From: an uncultured Verrucomicrobiota bacterium
GTDB taxonomy: Bacteria > Verrucomicrobiota > Verrucomicrobiia > Opitutales > Seribacteraceae
NCBI GenBank assembly: GCA_902618175.1
Contig: CACMZN010000007.1
Span: 1-64,000, forward strand
Direction of reading: 5' to 3'
Length of the DNA: 64,000 bases
Shown here: positions 1-9,942 of the stretch, piece by piece
Position numbering within the stretch: position 1 is the first letter of the stretch
Layout: each line of letters opens with the position of its first letter
The notes under the pieces: generated by a model
Seen by the model: only the letters and a program-made list of their open reading frames with translations
What the model was told of the DNA's origin: nothing
Database searches by the model: none
Position numbers and translations under genes: made by a program

Positions 1-1
1 A

Positions 2-733
2 ATGGATCAGGGAGTCGGAGCGGTCTGTTTATCCCGTCCGACCAATCCAACCGGCAATGTGGTTACGGATAGGGAAGTTTCCCGCCTCCGAGAACTTGCC
101 AATGAGCGGGGTGTACCATTGATCATTGATAATGCATATGGTACTCCCTTCCCGAATATCATTTTTGAAGAGATTACTCCGGTATGGGATGAGAATCTTG
201 TGCTCTGTCTCAGCCTTTCCAAGTTTGGATTACCCACTTTACGTACTGGAATCATCGTAGCAACTCAGAAAGTCATACGAGCGATCTCGCGGATGACTTC
301 CGTTTTCAGTTTGGCCCCCGGCAGCATGGGACCTGCTTTAGCTTTGGATATGGTAAGAAGTGGTGAAATCACCCTTATTAGCAGGGAAGTTATTCGTCCT
401 TTTTATGAAAAAAAAGCCAAGCGGGCGGTGGCTCACTTGCTGAGGGAGATGGGGCGCGATATTCCAATGAGGATTCATAAGCCCGAAGGAGCTTTGTTTC
501 TATGGCTTTGGTTTGATCACCTACCCATCAGCAGTCACGAGCTTTACCAAAGATTGAAGAAAAAAGGACTGCTGGTGGTTTCCGGTCATTATTTTTTCCC
601 AGGAATGGAAAGGGAAGATTGGGCTCATAAGAATCAGTGCATTCGCGTAACTTATGCTCAGGACGATGAAGTGGTGAAAAGAGGAATTTCACTTCTGGCC
701 GCTGAAATGCGCGACGTTTATTCTGGGCAATGA
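2..733 (+). CDS. avtA: Aminotransferase class I/II, valine-pyruvate transaminase-like (5' truncated by window edge)
   Basis: SRPTNPTGNVVTD...IIDNAYGTPFPNI...LSLSKFGLPTLRTGIIVA matches the PLP-dependent AvtA-like fold-type I pattern; frame open to window start. Confidence 0.7.
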   Translation: MDQGVGAVCLSRPTNPTGNVVTDREVSRLRELANERGVPLIIDNAYGTPFPNIIFEEITPVWDENLVLCLSLSKFGLPTLRTGIIVATQKVIRAISRMTSVFSLAPGSMGPALALDMVRSGEITLISREVIRPFYEKKAKRAVAHLLREMGRDIPMRIHKPEGALFLWLWFDHLPISSHELYQRLKKKGLLVVSGHYFFPGMEREDWAHKNQCIRVTYAQDDEVVKRGISLLAAEMRDVYSGQ

Positions 734-870
734 TTCTTTACAAGCCACGAAGATATGATAATTGCTTCAAGTAGACTTTTTTCAATTTTCACTAAAACAA
801 GTGTAGATTGATTCCTCCTTTGAAAAACCCAGATGAACAACAGTTTGTTTGCTAAAAACGAATTCCATAA

Positions 871-1644
871 GTGAACAGTCATGAAATAGATTACGAGTTG
901 ATCGGGGACGACATGCAAATCGTCGAAATCGAGTTGGATCCAGGAGAAACTGTGGTCGCAGAAGCGGGTGCCATGAATTACATGGAAGACGAGATCACTT
1001 TTGAAGCAAAGATGGGAGATGGATCCCAACCCAATCAGGGGTTGTTCGGAAAATTGCTTGATGTGGGCAAAAGGGCGCTTACCGGAGAATCGATTTTCAT
1101 GACGCACTTCACCAACAACGGAGTGGGCAAGAGAAGAGTTAGTTTTGCCGCTCCTTATCCTGGCAAAATCATTTGCGTCGATCTGCCCATGCATCAGGGA
1201 AGCCTCCTATGCCAAAAGGATGCTTTCCTATGCGCTGCTTTTGGAACGCGAGTTTCCATTGCTTTGCAGAAGAGATTGGGCGCTGGATTTTTCGGAGGGG
1301 AAGGCTTTATCCTGCAGAAGCTTTCGGGAGATGGAAAGGCCTTCGTTCATGCTGGAGGAACCGTGGTAAAGAAGGAACTGAATGGAGACACCATCCGGGT
1401 GGATACTGGTTGCATCGTGGCTTTCGAAGAAAGCATTCGTTACGACATTCAAATGGCTGGCGGATTGAAGTCGATGGTTTTTGGAGGTGAAGGTCTGTTT
1501 CTTGCCACTCTGAGCGGCTTTGGAACGGTTTGGTTGCAAAGTCTTCCCTTTTCCCGCTTGGCGGACCGGATCATCCAATCCGCCCCGAAAGCCGGAGGTA
1601 AATCGCAGGGAGAAGGATCTCTGTTAAGTGGCTTGGGTCGCTGA
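871..1644 (+). CDS. AIM24/TIGR00266 family protein
   Basis: GTG start; '[34 protein letters not shown]...[21 protein letters not shown]' typical of TIGR00266/AIM24. Confidence 0.85.
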   Translation: MNSHEIDYELIGDDMQIVEIELDPGETVVAEAGAMNYMEDEITFEAKMGDGSQPNQGLFGKLLDVGKRALTGESIFMTHFTNNGVGKRRVSFAAPYPGKIICVDLPMHQGSLLCQKDAFLCAAFGTRVSIALQKRLGAGFFGGEGFILQKLSGDGKAFVHAGGTVVKKELNGDTIRVDTGCIVAFEESIRYDIQMAGGLKSMVFGGEGLFLATLSGFGTVWLQSLPFSRLADRIIQSAPKAGGKSQGEGSLLSGLGR

Positions 1645-2138
1645 GTCAGTGGGAAGTTGATTCAAGTTTGGCCGATTCGTCTTTACTGGTAATTACCCAA
1701 GAGTATCAAAAGTAAGATCGTTTAGCCATAAACCAATGGACCATGAAATAAAGCCAGGTCGCATAGTTTCTTGGCCAATCACAACATCTTAAGAGTATGG
1801 ACATTCCCATCATGAATTCTAAATCCACATCCCTTCTCGTTGAGGGTAACAAGGTGTGATTGTACCAAAAAGGCACAAAGTTTTGACTTTGCTTTTCCTG
1901 AATATGGAAGCGGTGCAAAGTGATTGCTTAGCTGCGGGGTCAGTAAAGAAACAAAGCTTTGATCCGTACGTATATGACGGCAAATCGATTCCGGATTCAG
2001 GTATGGGAAGAAGAAGTGGTTAGCTTTTGAAATCAGATGTGGCGAGGGAGCAGTCCGACATATGAGACGACCGTATCAAAAGACATTCTGGAGAAGGCAG
2101 AGGGCTCCAAAGCGTGAGTCACTATAAAATTGACTGAA

Positions 2139-2495
2139 TTAAAGGATCTCTAGTGGACCGTGGTCATCGCAATGTCCGCCATGCGGATGGTGTAAGTGCC
2201 CGTCTACCAGATAATCAATGTGATCTCCATGAGGCACTGCTTCGTGTCCACAACCAGGGCCATGGACATGGTCGGCATCGTGGCCATTGCATTTGTGATT
2301 GGGCGTGCAACGATCGGGGTTTTTCGCGGATACTTCAAGGATATGCTCTTCAACATGTTCTCCGTTCAAGTGATGGAGTTGACCATCATGAAGATAATCA
2401 ATGTGATCACCGTGCCTTATCGCAAGATGTCCGCAATCTGGACCATGTTGGTGTTCGTGGTTAGGATGTGTCTTGAAGGTATTGGAGGATTTCAT
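2139..2495 (-). CDS. His-rich protein with two tandem HxHGPxCGHxAxxHGDHIDYLxDGxLHH repeats, putative metal-binding
   Basis: Two clear internal copies: HQHGPDCGHLAIRHGDHIDYLHDGQLHHLNGEHVEEH and HVHGPGCGHEAVPHGDHIDYLVDGHLHHPHGGHCDDH. Confidence 0.75.
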   Translation of the reverse strand: MKSSNTFKTHPNHEHQHGPDCGHLAIRHGDHIDYLHDGQLHHLNGEHVEEHILEVSAKNPDRCTPNHKCNGHDADHVHGPGCGHEAVPHGDHIDYLVDGHLHHPHGGHCDDHGPLEIL

Positions 2496-2569
2496 AAAAT
2501 TATATATTTGAATGGGTTACATATTTATACAAAGCTAAACCAAGAAATTGGGTTGAGCAAGAACGCAAA

Positions 2570-3769
2570 CTAGTTGTTTTTGTATTCGGCTGCCTCCTCC
2601 GAGCCGGCTGTTGATGATCCCTTGCTGTAAGAATGTGCGCCCATACCAGCCAATTGACCATTTTGTACGATCAGATACTGGTTTCTGATTTCCCTGCCTT
2701 CAAAGAAACATTCCAAAATTTCTCGCACACCATCGGCATACCGAGCTTGGGCCGACAAGGATGTGCCGGAGGTATGGGGAGTCATTCCATGATTTGGCAT
2801 AGTTCTCCATATGTGATCATTTGGAGCGGGTTGGGGAAACCACACGTCTCCGGAATAACCGCTCAATTGACCGCTTTCAAGCCCTCTGGCGACTGCATCA
2901 CGATTACAAATTTTTCCTCTTGCGGTATTAACGATGAAAGCACCCTTTTTCATTTTGTTGATCATATCATCATCGAATAAATTTTCCGTTTCAGGATGTA
3001 ATGGACAATTGATTGTGACAACGTCGCAAACTTTAACCATGGATTCTACCGAATCATGGAAAGTTAAATTCAGTTCGTTTTCAACACTTTCAGGCAGCCT
3101 GTGCCTGTCAAAATAATGCAGATGAACGTCAAAAGGTTTCATTTTTCTCAAGGCATCCAACCCAATTCGACCAGCAGCAACCGTACCTATGTGCATGCCT
3201 TCGACATCATATGATCTCTGCACGGCATCAGCTATATTCCAACCCCCTTCGACAACGATTCGATGCTGGTTGTGGTAATCTCTGACCATGGAGACAATCA
3301 TCATTACAATGTGTTCAGCGACAGATCTCGAATTGCAGAACGTTACCTCAACCACATCCACCTTGTTGTCAATCGCTGCTTGCAAATCGACGTGATCCGA
3401 GCCAATCCCGGCAGTAATTGCCATTTTAAGATTTTTTGCTTTTTCAATTCTTTCTCTGGTCAGATAATAAGGAAAAAACGGTTGGGATATGACAACATCT
3501 GAATCGATAATGTGTTTGTCCGCCTCACAGTCCGTACCATCCTTGCTGCTTGTAACGACAAATTGATGACCATTTTCTTCCAAGAAATTCCTCAGTCCCA
3601 ATTCTCCCGAAACACATCCCAACAACTCTCCTGGGGTGAAGTCTCTTCCTTTTGGGGTAGGAAGGGACATACCATCAGGATAGCTATCTAACTTTGGAAG
3701 TTCAGAAAGAGGATACCTTTCGGGCATGCCATTTTTCGGGTCGTCGTATAAAATGCAAAGTATTTTCAT
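2570..3769 (-). CDS. fdh: NAD-dependent formate dehydrogenase (D-isomer-specific 2-hydroxyacid dehydrogenase superfamily)
   Basis: MKILCILYDDP start; ITAGIGSDHVDLQAA, HIGTVAAGRIGLDALRKM, NTARGKICNRDAVA, SGYSGDVWFPQPAPNDHIWRTMPNHGMTPHTSGTSLSAQ are typical of NAD-FDH. The ORF track start at 3832 is probably upstream of the true start. Confidence 0.9.
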   Translation of the reverse strand: MKILCILYDDPKNGMPERYPLSELPKLDSYPDGMSLPTPKGRDFTPGELLGCVSGELGLRNFLEENGHQFVVTSSKDGTDCEADKHIIDSDVVISQPFFPYYLTRERIEKAKNLKMAITAGIGSDHVDLQAAIDNKVDVVEVTFCNSRSVAEHIVMMIVSMVRDYHNQHRIVVEGGWNIADAVQRSYDVEGMHIGTVAAGRIGLDALRKMKPFDVHLHYFDRHRLPESVENELNLTFHDSVESMVKVCDVVTINCPLHPETENLFDDDMINKMKKGAFIVNTARGKICNRDAVARGLESGQLSGYSGDVWFPQPAPNDHIWRTMPNHGMTPHTSGTSLSAQARYADGVREILECFFEGREIRNQYLIVQNGQLAGMGAHSYSKGSSTAGSEEAAEYKNN

Positions 3770-3999
3770 TTTTTGTCTTGTGGTTAAAAAAAGTTTCCAA
3801 ACTTTGTTTTTTATTTTTTGGTTAGAAAACAACTAATTATAGGCTTTTCTTTGACTGTAAGTCAACTGAGGTAAAAAAATTTCCCCAAGTCTTATTCGTA
3901 GATCTATAATTTTAATGAAGCGTATGAAAAACGTGCTGATGTAGGTGAGAACGATTATGGAAAGGGTAATCAGCTAATTTTTTGAATGGACTGTAAAGC

Positions 4000-4428
4000 T
4001 TACTTGCCGGTATCACTTTCATCCCTACAACTTGGACAAAGCCTGCAGAATTTCAGATTGAACCAATGCCCTATGGCGAGGGAGAATCCACCCAAAGCGG
4101 CTAAAATGAAATGTAATGAATCTTCGCTATGAAAATGATCATGAGTATGTTCAAAGCTTCCTGGTCGAAGTGTAAGAAAAAGCATTCCAAGTATGAAACA
4201 TGCCGGAATGAGTAATCTTCGATGCTTGAGATAGCCACGAAAAAGAGTCGGAACTGCGACCGAAAGGGTTATACAGATCATTACCATTTCCATTTTGTCA
4301 CCCGCGATGAAAGTGCTGCCAAGATAAGGAACCATGGCTAAAAGAAAAGGCATTGCCAAGCAGTGTACCGCACAGATGAAGGACACAGAGAACCCAAACT
4401 GATCGAATCTAGTCCATGGAACATTCAT
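4000..4428 (-). CDS. MerC-domain membrane protein
   Basis: FSVSFICAVHCLAMPFLLAMVPYLG (MerC-type CxxHC), 4 hydrophobic stretches, Cys-rich C-terminus CRLCPSC. Confidence 0.8.
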   Translation of the reverse strand: MNVPWTRFDQFGFSVSFICAVHCLAMPFLLAMVPYLGSTFIAGDKMEMVMICITLSVAVPTLFRGYLKHRRLLIPACFILGMLFLTLRPGSFEHTHDHFHSEDSLHFILAALGGFSLAIGHWFNLKFCRLCPSCRDESDTGK

Positions 4429-4569
4429 TTAATTTCAGGCGACTAACCAAATATCACAAATCCGTGGTGATTCATTCCTTGCAATGAATGATTGGAAATT
4501 GAATAACTTTACGATTTGCGGAATATACAATACTTCTCGTAACAATGTCGAGGCATTCGAGCTAACCAG

Positions 4570-4893
4570 TCAAATGGAGTGTTCGATGACCCACGAACGA
4601 GGACCGTTGTAAGACTGCACCTTAGGCATCTCCTTAGGCTTGGGAGGAAGAAGCCCGGGTGCCTCGTGTTCACAATTCGGCCCACACACGTGAGGTTCGA
4701 ACTGACTTTTTATATTACGCTCGATGCTTTCCTTTTTGCTTGCGTCCAGTTGTCTGAGGTTGGGCATGGTGTTGAAAATTCGCTGACTTAATTTTCCGCA
4801 TTCCGGACAAGGTCCGGGATGGCGTCTCAGACCAGACGGACGCATGAGTTCGAAAACACCGTGTTTTTCACATTTGTATTCAAAAATTTGCAT
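4570..4893 (-). CDS. fmdB: FmdB-family zinc ribbon protein
   Basis: MQIFEYKCEKHGVFELMRPSG...PCPECGKLSQRIFNTMP. Confidence 0.8.
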   Translation of the reverse strand: MQIFEYKCEKHGVFELMRPSGLRRHPGPCPECGKLSQRIFNTMPNLRQLDASKKESIERNIKSQFEPHVCGPNCEHEAPGLLPPKPKEMPKVQSYNGPRSWVIEHSI

Positions 4894-4980
4894 GACTTAC
4901 TTCAATATTTGGTATTTTTATGGAGGGAAGTGGTTGCCATATGGGCAAACCAATCGGAGAACCAATAGCTTTTGCTGCTG

Positions 4981-6201
4981 TCAGGCTTTGGCAAGATCCA
5001 CGTCTGTAGTAACGGAATGCTTCGGACCTTCAGCGTTAGGCTTGATGTCAAAATCAAAGATTTCAGTAGGTAAGTGGAGGGTAGCGCAGGCATTGGGAAT
5101 GTCTACGATTCCACTGATATGTCCCTGAACTGGAGCCGTTCCCAAGATTGCATAAGCTTGCTCCCCGGTGTAGCCAAATTTCTTCATGTATTCGATCGCA
5201 TTCAGGCAAGCTCTTCTGTAAGAAACATGAGCGTCCAGATAGTACTGTTCTCCTGTTGTTTCGTCGACGGAGATGCCTTCGAATATCAAATGTTCCTTGT
5301 ACTCGGGCTTGATCGGACTGGGTTCGAAAATTGGATTGATTACCCCGTATTTTTGAACACCTTGCTTTATAAGACTTACCCGAATGTCGATATAGCCAGC
5401 CATTTCGATGGCGCCGCAAAAGGTGATTTCACCGTCCCCCTGTGAGAAGTGGATATCACCCATTGAAAGGCCTCCGTCTTTAACGTAAACCGGGAAGTAA
5501 ACTTTGGAACCACGGGTCAAATCTTTGATATCACAATTTCCTCCATGTTCACGCGGAGGAACAGTACGAGCCGCTTCCTTTGCCGCTTCTGCCGCATCTT
5601 CTGAGCTCATTCGTCCCATATGAGCGGTATCTGCGTAGGGCAAGGCGCAAAGAGGGGGTGTACGCTCTGGATTTGTTTCAAACAACTTGGTTTCGCGTTT
5701 GTTCCATTCATCAAGCAGTTCTTGCGATGGCAGACATCCGATGAGACCCGGGTGCATAATACCTGCAAACTCCACGTTTGGGATATGCCTTGACGATGTC
5801 TTGACTCCATGAAAATCCCAACAAGCCTTGCGAGCTTCGGGGTAGTGTTCAGTGAGGAAACCACCTCCATTTTCCTTTGCGAACAACCCGGTAAAGCCCC
5901 ATTCCGAATCTTCCAGAACGCCAACGTCAAGAATGTCAACTACGAGCAAATCTCCTGGCTCAGCGCCCTTGATCCCAATTGGCCCGCTAAGATAATGAAC
6001 CTTAGTGAGATCTACTACCTTTATGTCCGTGGCATCATCATCGTTGTTGATTTGCCCTCCCGTCCAGTCAATGCACTCAACCCGGAATTCATCTCCGGGA
6101 TCGACCATGGCGACCATAGGAATGTCTGGATGCCAACGATTGTGAAGTACGTCATGCTCCTCAGGCGAGGCATCGAGGTTTACTTTTATTAGTGTTTTCA
6201 T
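4981..6201 (-). CDS. fmdA: Formamidase (acetamidase/formamidase family)
   Basis: MKTLIKVNLDAS...HNRWHPDIPMVAMVDPGDEFRVECIDWTGGQI...VHYLSGPIGIKGAEPGDLLVVDILDVG...GGNCDIKDLTRGSKVYFPVYVKDGGLSMGDIHFSQGDGEITFCGAIEMAG. Confidence 0.93.
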   Translation of the reverse strand: MKTLIKVNLDASPEEHDVLHNRWHPDIPMVAMVDPGDEFRVECIDWTGGQINNDDDATDIKVVDLTKVHYLSGPIGIKGAEPGDLLVVDILDVGVLEDSEWGFTGLFAKENGGGFLTEHYPEARKACWDFHGVKTSSRHIPNVEFAGIMHPGLIGCLPSQELLDEWNKRETKLFETNPERTPPLCALPYADTAHMGRMSSEDAAEAAKEAARTVPPREHGGNCDIKDLTRGSKVYFPVYVKDGGLSMGDIHFSQGDGEITFCGAIEMAGYIDIRVSLIKQGVQKYGVINPIFEPSPIKPEYKEHLIFEGISVDETTGEQYYLDAHVSYRRACLNAIEYMKKFGYTGEQAYAILGTAPVQGHISGIVDIPNACATLHLPTEIFDFDIKPNAEGPKHSVTTDVDLAKA

Positions 6202-6256
6202 CGTATTTGTAGTAGTAGGTTTATTGTGTGAAACGTAGTGTGTGTAGTATAAAGTA

Positions 6257-6949
6257 TTAAACCGACAAGAATTTCTTGATCTTTTCCGCATCAACCTCCG
6301 ATCGATCGCTGGAGTGTACGATGCTGCCTCCTTCCATCACCAGAAACCGGTCGCAGGCAGTAAGGGCGAATGACAATACTTGTTCAGCGACGATGATTGA
6401 CACTTGATGCATATCCCGAATGGTCTTTAGCTTCTCGGCCATCTCCTTGATGATGGAAGGCTGTATTCCTTCCGTCGGTTCATCCAAAAGCAAAACTTTA
6501 GGTTTTGTTACCAGAGCACGAGCAATGGCAAGTTGTTGCTGCTGCCCGCCGGAAAGGTTGCCTCCTTTTCGCTTACCCATCTCCTTGAGTACGGGAAACA
6601 ATTCGTAGACATAATCAGGTACAGATTTCTCCTCAGTGGAATCGAGTCCGGTTCGAATATTGTCCGTAACGGACAAGTTGGGAAAAATCATTCTTCCCTG
6701 CGGCACATATGCCAGTCCATTTCGCACACGTATAAAACTAGGTTCCGAAGAGAGTTCCTTATCCTCCATCTTGATGCTTGATCCGGAACCACAACCAAGA
6801 ATCCCGATGAGTGATTTGAATAGGGTGGTCTTGCCCATGCCATTTCGACCCATTACGGCCAAAATCTCACCTTTGTTTAGTTCAAGATCCAAATTTTCGA
6901 TGACTTTGCTTTCGCCGTAACTGACGTTCAAACTATTTATATGGAACAT
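6257..6949 (-). CDS. urtE: Urea/amide ABC transporter ATP-binding protein (UrtE/FmdF-like)
   Basis: Walker A GRNGMGKTT, signature LSGGQQQQLAIARAL, LLDEPTEGIQPSII (UrtE/LivF-type). Confidence 0.88.
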   Translation of the reverse strand: MFHINSLNVSYGESKVIENLDLELNKGEILAVMGRNGMGKTTLFKSLIGILGCGSGSSIKMEDKELSSEPSFIRVRNGLAYVPQGRMIFPNLSVTDNIRTGLDSTEEKSVPDYVYELFPVLKEMGKRKGGNLSGGQQQQLAIARALVTKPKVLLLDEPTEGIQPSIIKEMAEKLKTIRDMHQVSIIVAEQVLSFALTACDRFLVMEGGSIVHSSDRSEVDAEKIKKFLSV

Positions 6950-6967
6950 TTGATTTCTCTTTGTAAG

Positions 6968-7714
6968 TTAATGACCCAGATAAACTTCCTGTACGACTGG
7001 GTCGTCACGAACCTCATCCATGGACCCTTGCTTGAGAATTTTTCCTAAGTGCAAAACGGTAACTTGGTCAGCAATCTTGGCAACGAAGTCCATGTCATGT
7101 TCAATGATGATGATGGATCTTTCCTTGGCGATTTTTTCCAAAAGCGCAGCGGTGGCCTCGCGTTCTTTCGCCGTCATTCCGGCTACCGGTTCATCGAGCA
7201 TAATCAATTCCGGATTTTGCACCAGCAACATTCCAATTTCCAGCCACTGCTTTTGTCCATGACTCAAAAGTTCGGCCTGTGTTTCAAGCATATCACTCAA
7301 AAAAATCTGTTGCGCAACATCCTGAATGCGATCAATCACCTGTTTGGTCCGAGTGAATTTTAGAGACCCGAAGACAGTTCGGCCCCAAGGGTATGAAATT
7401 TCGAGGTTCTCGTAGACGGACAATTTCTCATAGATCGAAGGAGTTTGAAATTTCCTCCCTATTCCAGCTCTCACGATCTCATGCTCGCGCATTGAAGTTA
7501 ACTCAACATTGTTGTAGCGAATGCTGCCCGATGAAGCTCTCGTCTTCCCGCTTATCAGATCCAATACGGTAGTCTTACCAGCTCCGTTTGGTCCGATGAT
7601 TACTCTTAATTCCCCTTTATCAACATACAAAGTAAGCTCATCAACAGCTTTGAAACCGTCGAAACTGACCGTCAAATCCTCTATTGCTAGTAAATAATCT
7701 GTGTTACTCGGCAT
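6968..7714 (-). CDS. urtD: Urea/amide ABC transporter ATP-binding protein (UrtD-like)
   Basis: GPNGAGKTT, SHGQKQWLEIGMLLVQNPELIMLDEPVAGMTAKE typical of UrtD. Confidence 0.9.
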   Translation of the reverse strand: MPSNTDYLLAIEDLTVSFDGFKAVDELTLYVDKGELRVIIGPNGAGKTTVLDLISGKTRASSGSIRYNNVELTSMREHEIVRAGIGRKFQTPSIYEKLSVYENLEISYPWGRTVFGSLKFTRTKQVIDRIQDVAQQIFLSDMLETQAELLSHGQKQWLEIGMLLVQNPELIMLDEPVAGMTAKEREATAALLEKIAKERSIIIIEHDMDFVAKIADQVTVLHLGKILKQGSMDEVRDDPVVQEVYLGH

Positions 7715-8888
7715 TTTTTTCCTCCGTGACTAAAGCAGGAGTTTCTCCGTCATTGTTTTTTGAGCTACTCATGCTTTTTCCTATCCATTTTTTGATGTGA
7801 TCGTGATAGATTCCCGCTAGTCCCTTGGGTAAATACAGTACGATGACAATGAAAGTCGCACCGTAGAAAAACAACCATTGGGCAGCATATGCTTCGGAAA
7901 AAGCAGTTTTTGCCGCATTCACCGCAAGAGCTCCATATACAGCGCCCAAGAGGCTTTCTCTTCCTCCGACGGCGGTGAAAATAACCATGTCGATAGAAGG
8001 TACGATTCCAATTAAATTAGGAGACATGAAACCAACTTGCAGGGTGAACATGGCACCTCCTATGGAACTTACAACAGCCGCAAAACAAAAAATGAATATT
8101 CTAAAGGAAGTAATGTTGTAGCCTGAAAAGCGAACCCGCATTTCCTTGTCTCGTTGAGCGATAAGCACCCGGCCCAAGCGAGTCGAAAGAATATATCTGC
8201 TGAGCAGAATGCAGAAAAGCAGCAAAAAACAGCACAGGTAGTACAGTAGGTAATGAGCGTCTTCCGTTCGGATGTCCCAACCTTTAAGAGTCTTCAAGTC
8301 GGTAATGCCGTTTATGCCTCCAAAATAACCTTGGTTGCCGACGATAAAATACCACAGGCAAGCCACCATGGATTGTGTCAGGATTGCGAATACGACTCCA
8401 CTAACCCGACCCTTGAAATAGAACACACTTAATATATAAGCAAGCAGGGCTGGTAGAGTGATGATGAGGGCAATGGTGAGAGGTAGGCTCTTGAATGGAT
8501 TCCAAAACCATGGCAACTCCGTTACCTGATTCCAGTCCATGAAATCCGGGATGCCGGGGGTGCTTTGAATCGCAGTGCTCTCGGGGTCGGAAGCCTCAAG
8601 TTTGAGGAACATGGCCATGCAATATCCACCAGCTCCAAAAAACAGTCCCTGACCCAGACACAAAATGCCAGCATTGCCCCAACACATGACGAGACCGACG
8701 GCAGCGAATGCATAACAAAGATATTTGCCCGTCAGATTAAGACGAAACGGACTCAGGACCGTTGGGAATATTATCAAAATTACAAAGGCAAGAATAGCAA
8801 AGGCAATCAACCCCTCTTTATTTTTAAAAAGACGTTCATATAGAACCTTTCCAAAACTTGATTCTGCTTGGTTGATAGGATTGATCAT
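7704..8888 (-). CDS. urtC: Urea/amide ABC transporter permease (UrtC-like)
   Basis: Multi-TM; GNAGILCLGQGLFFGAGGYCMAMFLKL, GNQGYFGGINGITDLKTL, FTAVGGRESLLGAVYGALAVN; overlaps urtD start. Confidence 0.9.
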   Translation of the reverse strand: MINPINQAESSFGKVLYERLFKNKEGLIAFAILAFVILIIFPTVLSPFRLNLTGKYLCYAFAAVGLVMCWGNAGILCLGQGLFFGAGGYCMAMFLKLEASDPESTAIQSTPGIPDFMDWNQVTELPWFWNPFKSLPLTIALIITLPALLAYILSVFYFKGRVSGVVFAILTQSMVACLWYFIVGNQGYFGGINGITDLKTLKGWDIRTEDAHYLLYYLCCFLLLFCILLSRYILSTRLGRVLIAQRDKEMRVRFSGYNITSFRIFIFCFAAVVSSIGGAMFTLQVGFMSPNLIGIVPSIDMVIFTAVGGRESLLGAVYGALAVNAAKTAFSEAYAAQWLFFYGATFIVIVLYLPKGLAGIYHDHIKKWIGKSMSSSKNNDGETPALVTEEKNAE

Positions 8889-8902
8889 GGCAATGAATTC
8901 GT

Positions 8903-9826
8903 TTAGCTGCGAACCTTGTCGGAGAACAGACCGCGGGTGAATTTCATGAGAACGACAAAAATCACCAGGTAGAGCCAGACTTTGGCTATGGATCCAGTCA
9001 TGAAAAACTCTAAAATGGATGACAACAAAGCGAGGAATCCGCCTGAGACGAAGAGTCCGACCAAACTACCCAGTCCACCCACCACGAGAACGAGAAAGGA
9101 ATCAACTATGTAGTTAGTGCCTGCGGAGGGAGAAGTCGATGCCATGGTGGTAAAAAACGCACCTGCAATTCCCGAAATTCCGCAAGCGATTCCAAAGGTT
9201 ATTCGATCGGTCATTTTGGTATTGATGCCCAAGGCGCCCGTCATTTCACGGTTTTGGGTGGTTGCTTGCATTCTTAGCCCCATGCGGGTTTTGGTTTTGA
9301 ACAGCGCCAAGCCCACGATTAGAAATACAGTAAGCAAAAGAAGAACCAGTCCGCTGATCGGGATGTCGATGATATCACTTGCCGCCCATGATCCGAGTAG
9401 CCACTCAGGCAGATCAGCACTCATCTCTCTTGCTCCAATGAAACTGCGAAAGCATTGCTGCATAATCAAACTCAGTCCCCAAGTGGCGAGTAGAGTATCG
9501 AGCGGTCGATGATATAGACGACTTATCAGAAACCACTCGACCAGATATCCAACTCCGAATGCTACGCCAAAAGACAAAGGTATGGCGAAGATCACATAAT
9601 AATTTTCGAAGGCAGGCATGTTTTCCGTCACAAACTTGGAAAAAAGGCACATAGTATATGATCCTAAGACCAGGAATTCAGCATGAGCCATATTAATTAC
9701 GCCCATTTGTCCAAAAATGATATAAAGTCCCAAGCCCATTAGAATATAAATGCACATCAAGCTAACCCCGCTGAAGGATTGCATCACTACAATGGCGTAG
9801 ATTTCATCAAATGTGTAATCGCCCAT
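8903..9826 (-). CDS. urtB: Urea/amide ABC transporter permease (UrtB-like)
   Basis: YIIFGQMGVINMAHAEFLVLGSYT, TWGLSLIMQQCFRSFIGA, VVGGLGSLVG. Confidence 0.9.
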   Translation of the reverse strand: MGDYTFDEIYAIVVMQSFSGVSLMCIYILMGLGLYIIFGQMGVINMAHAEFLVLGSYTMCLFSKFVTENMPAFENYYVIFAIPLSFGVAFGVGYLVEWFLISRLYHRPLDTLLATWGLSLIMQQCFRSFIGAREMSADLPEWLLGSWAASDIIDIPISGLVLLLLTVFLIVGLALFKTKTRMGLRMQATTQNREMTGALGINTKMTDRITFGIACGISGIAGAFFTTMASTSPSAGTNYIVDSFLVLVVGGLGSLVGLFVSGGFLALLSSILEFFMTGSIAKVWLYLVIFVVLMKFTRGLFSDKVRS

Positions 9827-9942
9827 TACTTTGCTCCCTTTTAAACTTACTTTACAAAGATTATAAAAAAACTATTGAAAGCCGCCGCCTAATCGTCATC
9901 AGACGGCAGCCTCCAATCAGAAAAAAAGATGAAGGATTTCTA

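Noticed and set aside
2153-2464. 103-aa plus-strand ORF opposite the His-rich gene
   Set aside because: Low-complexity His codons give a long antisense frame; the minus-strand protein has clear repeat structure
4470-4489. Hairpin ATTCATT-CCTTGC-AATGAAT between fmdB and the MerC gene
   Set aside because: AT-rich, no U-tract, short stem; could be chance, so not called as terminator or riboswitch
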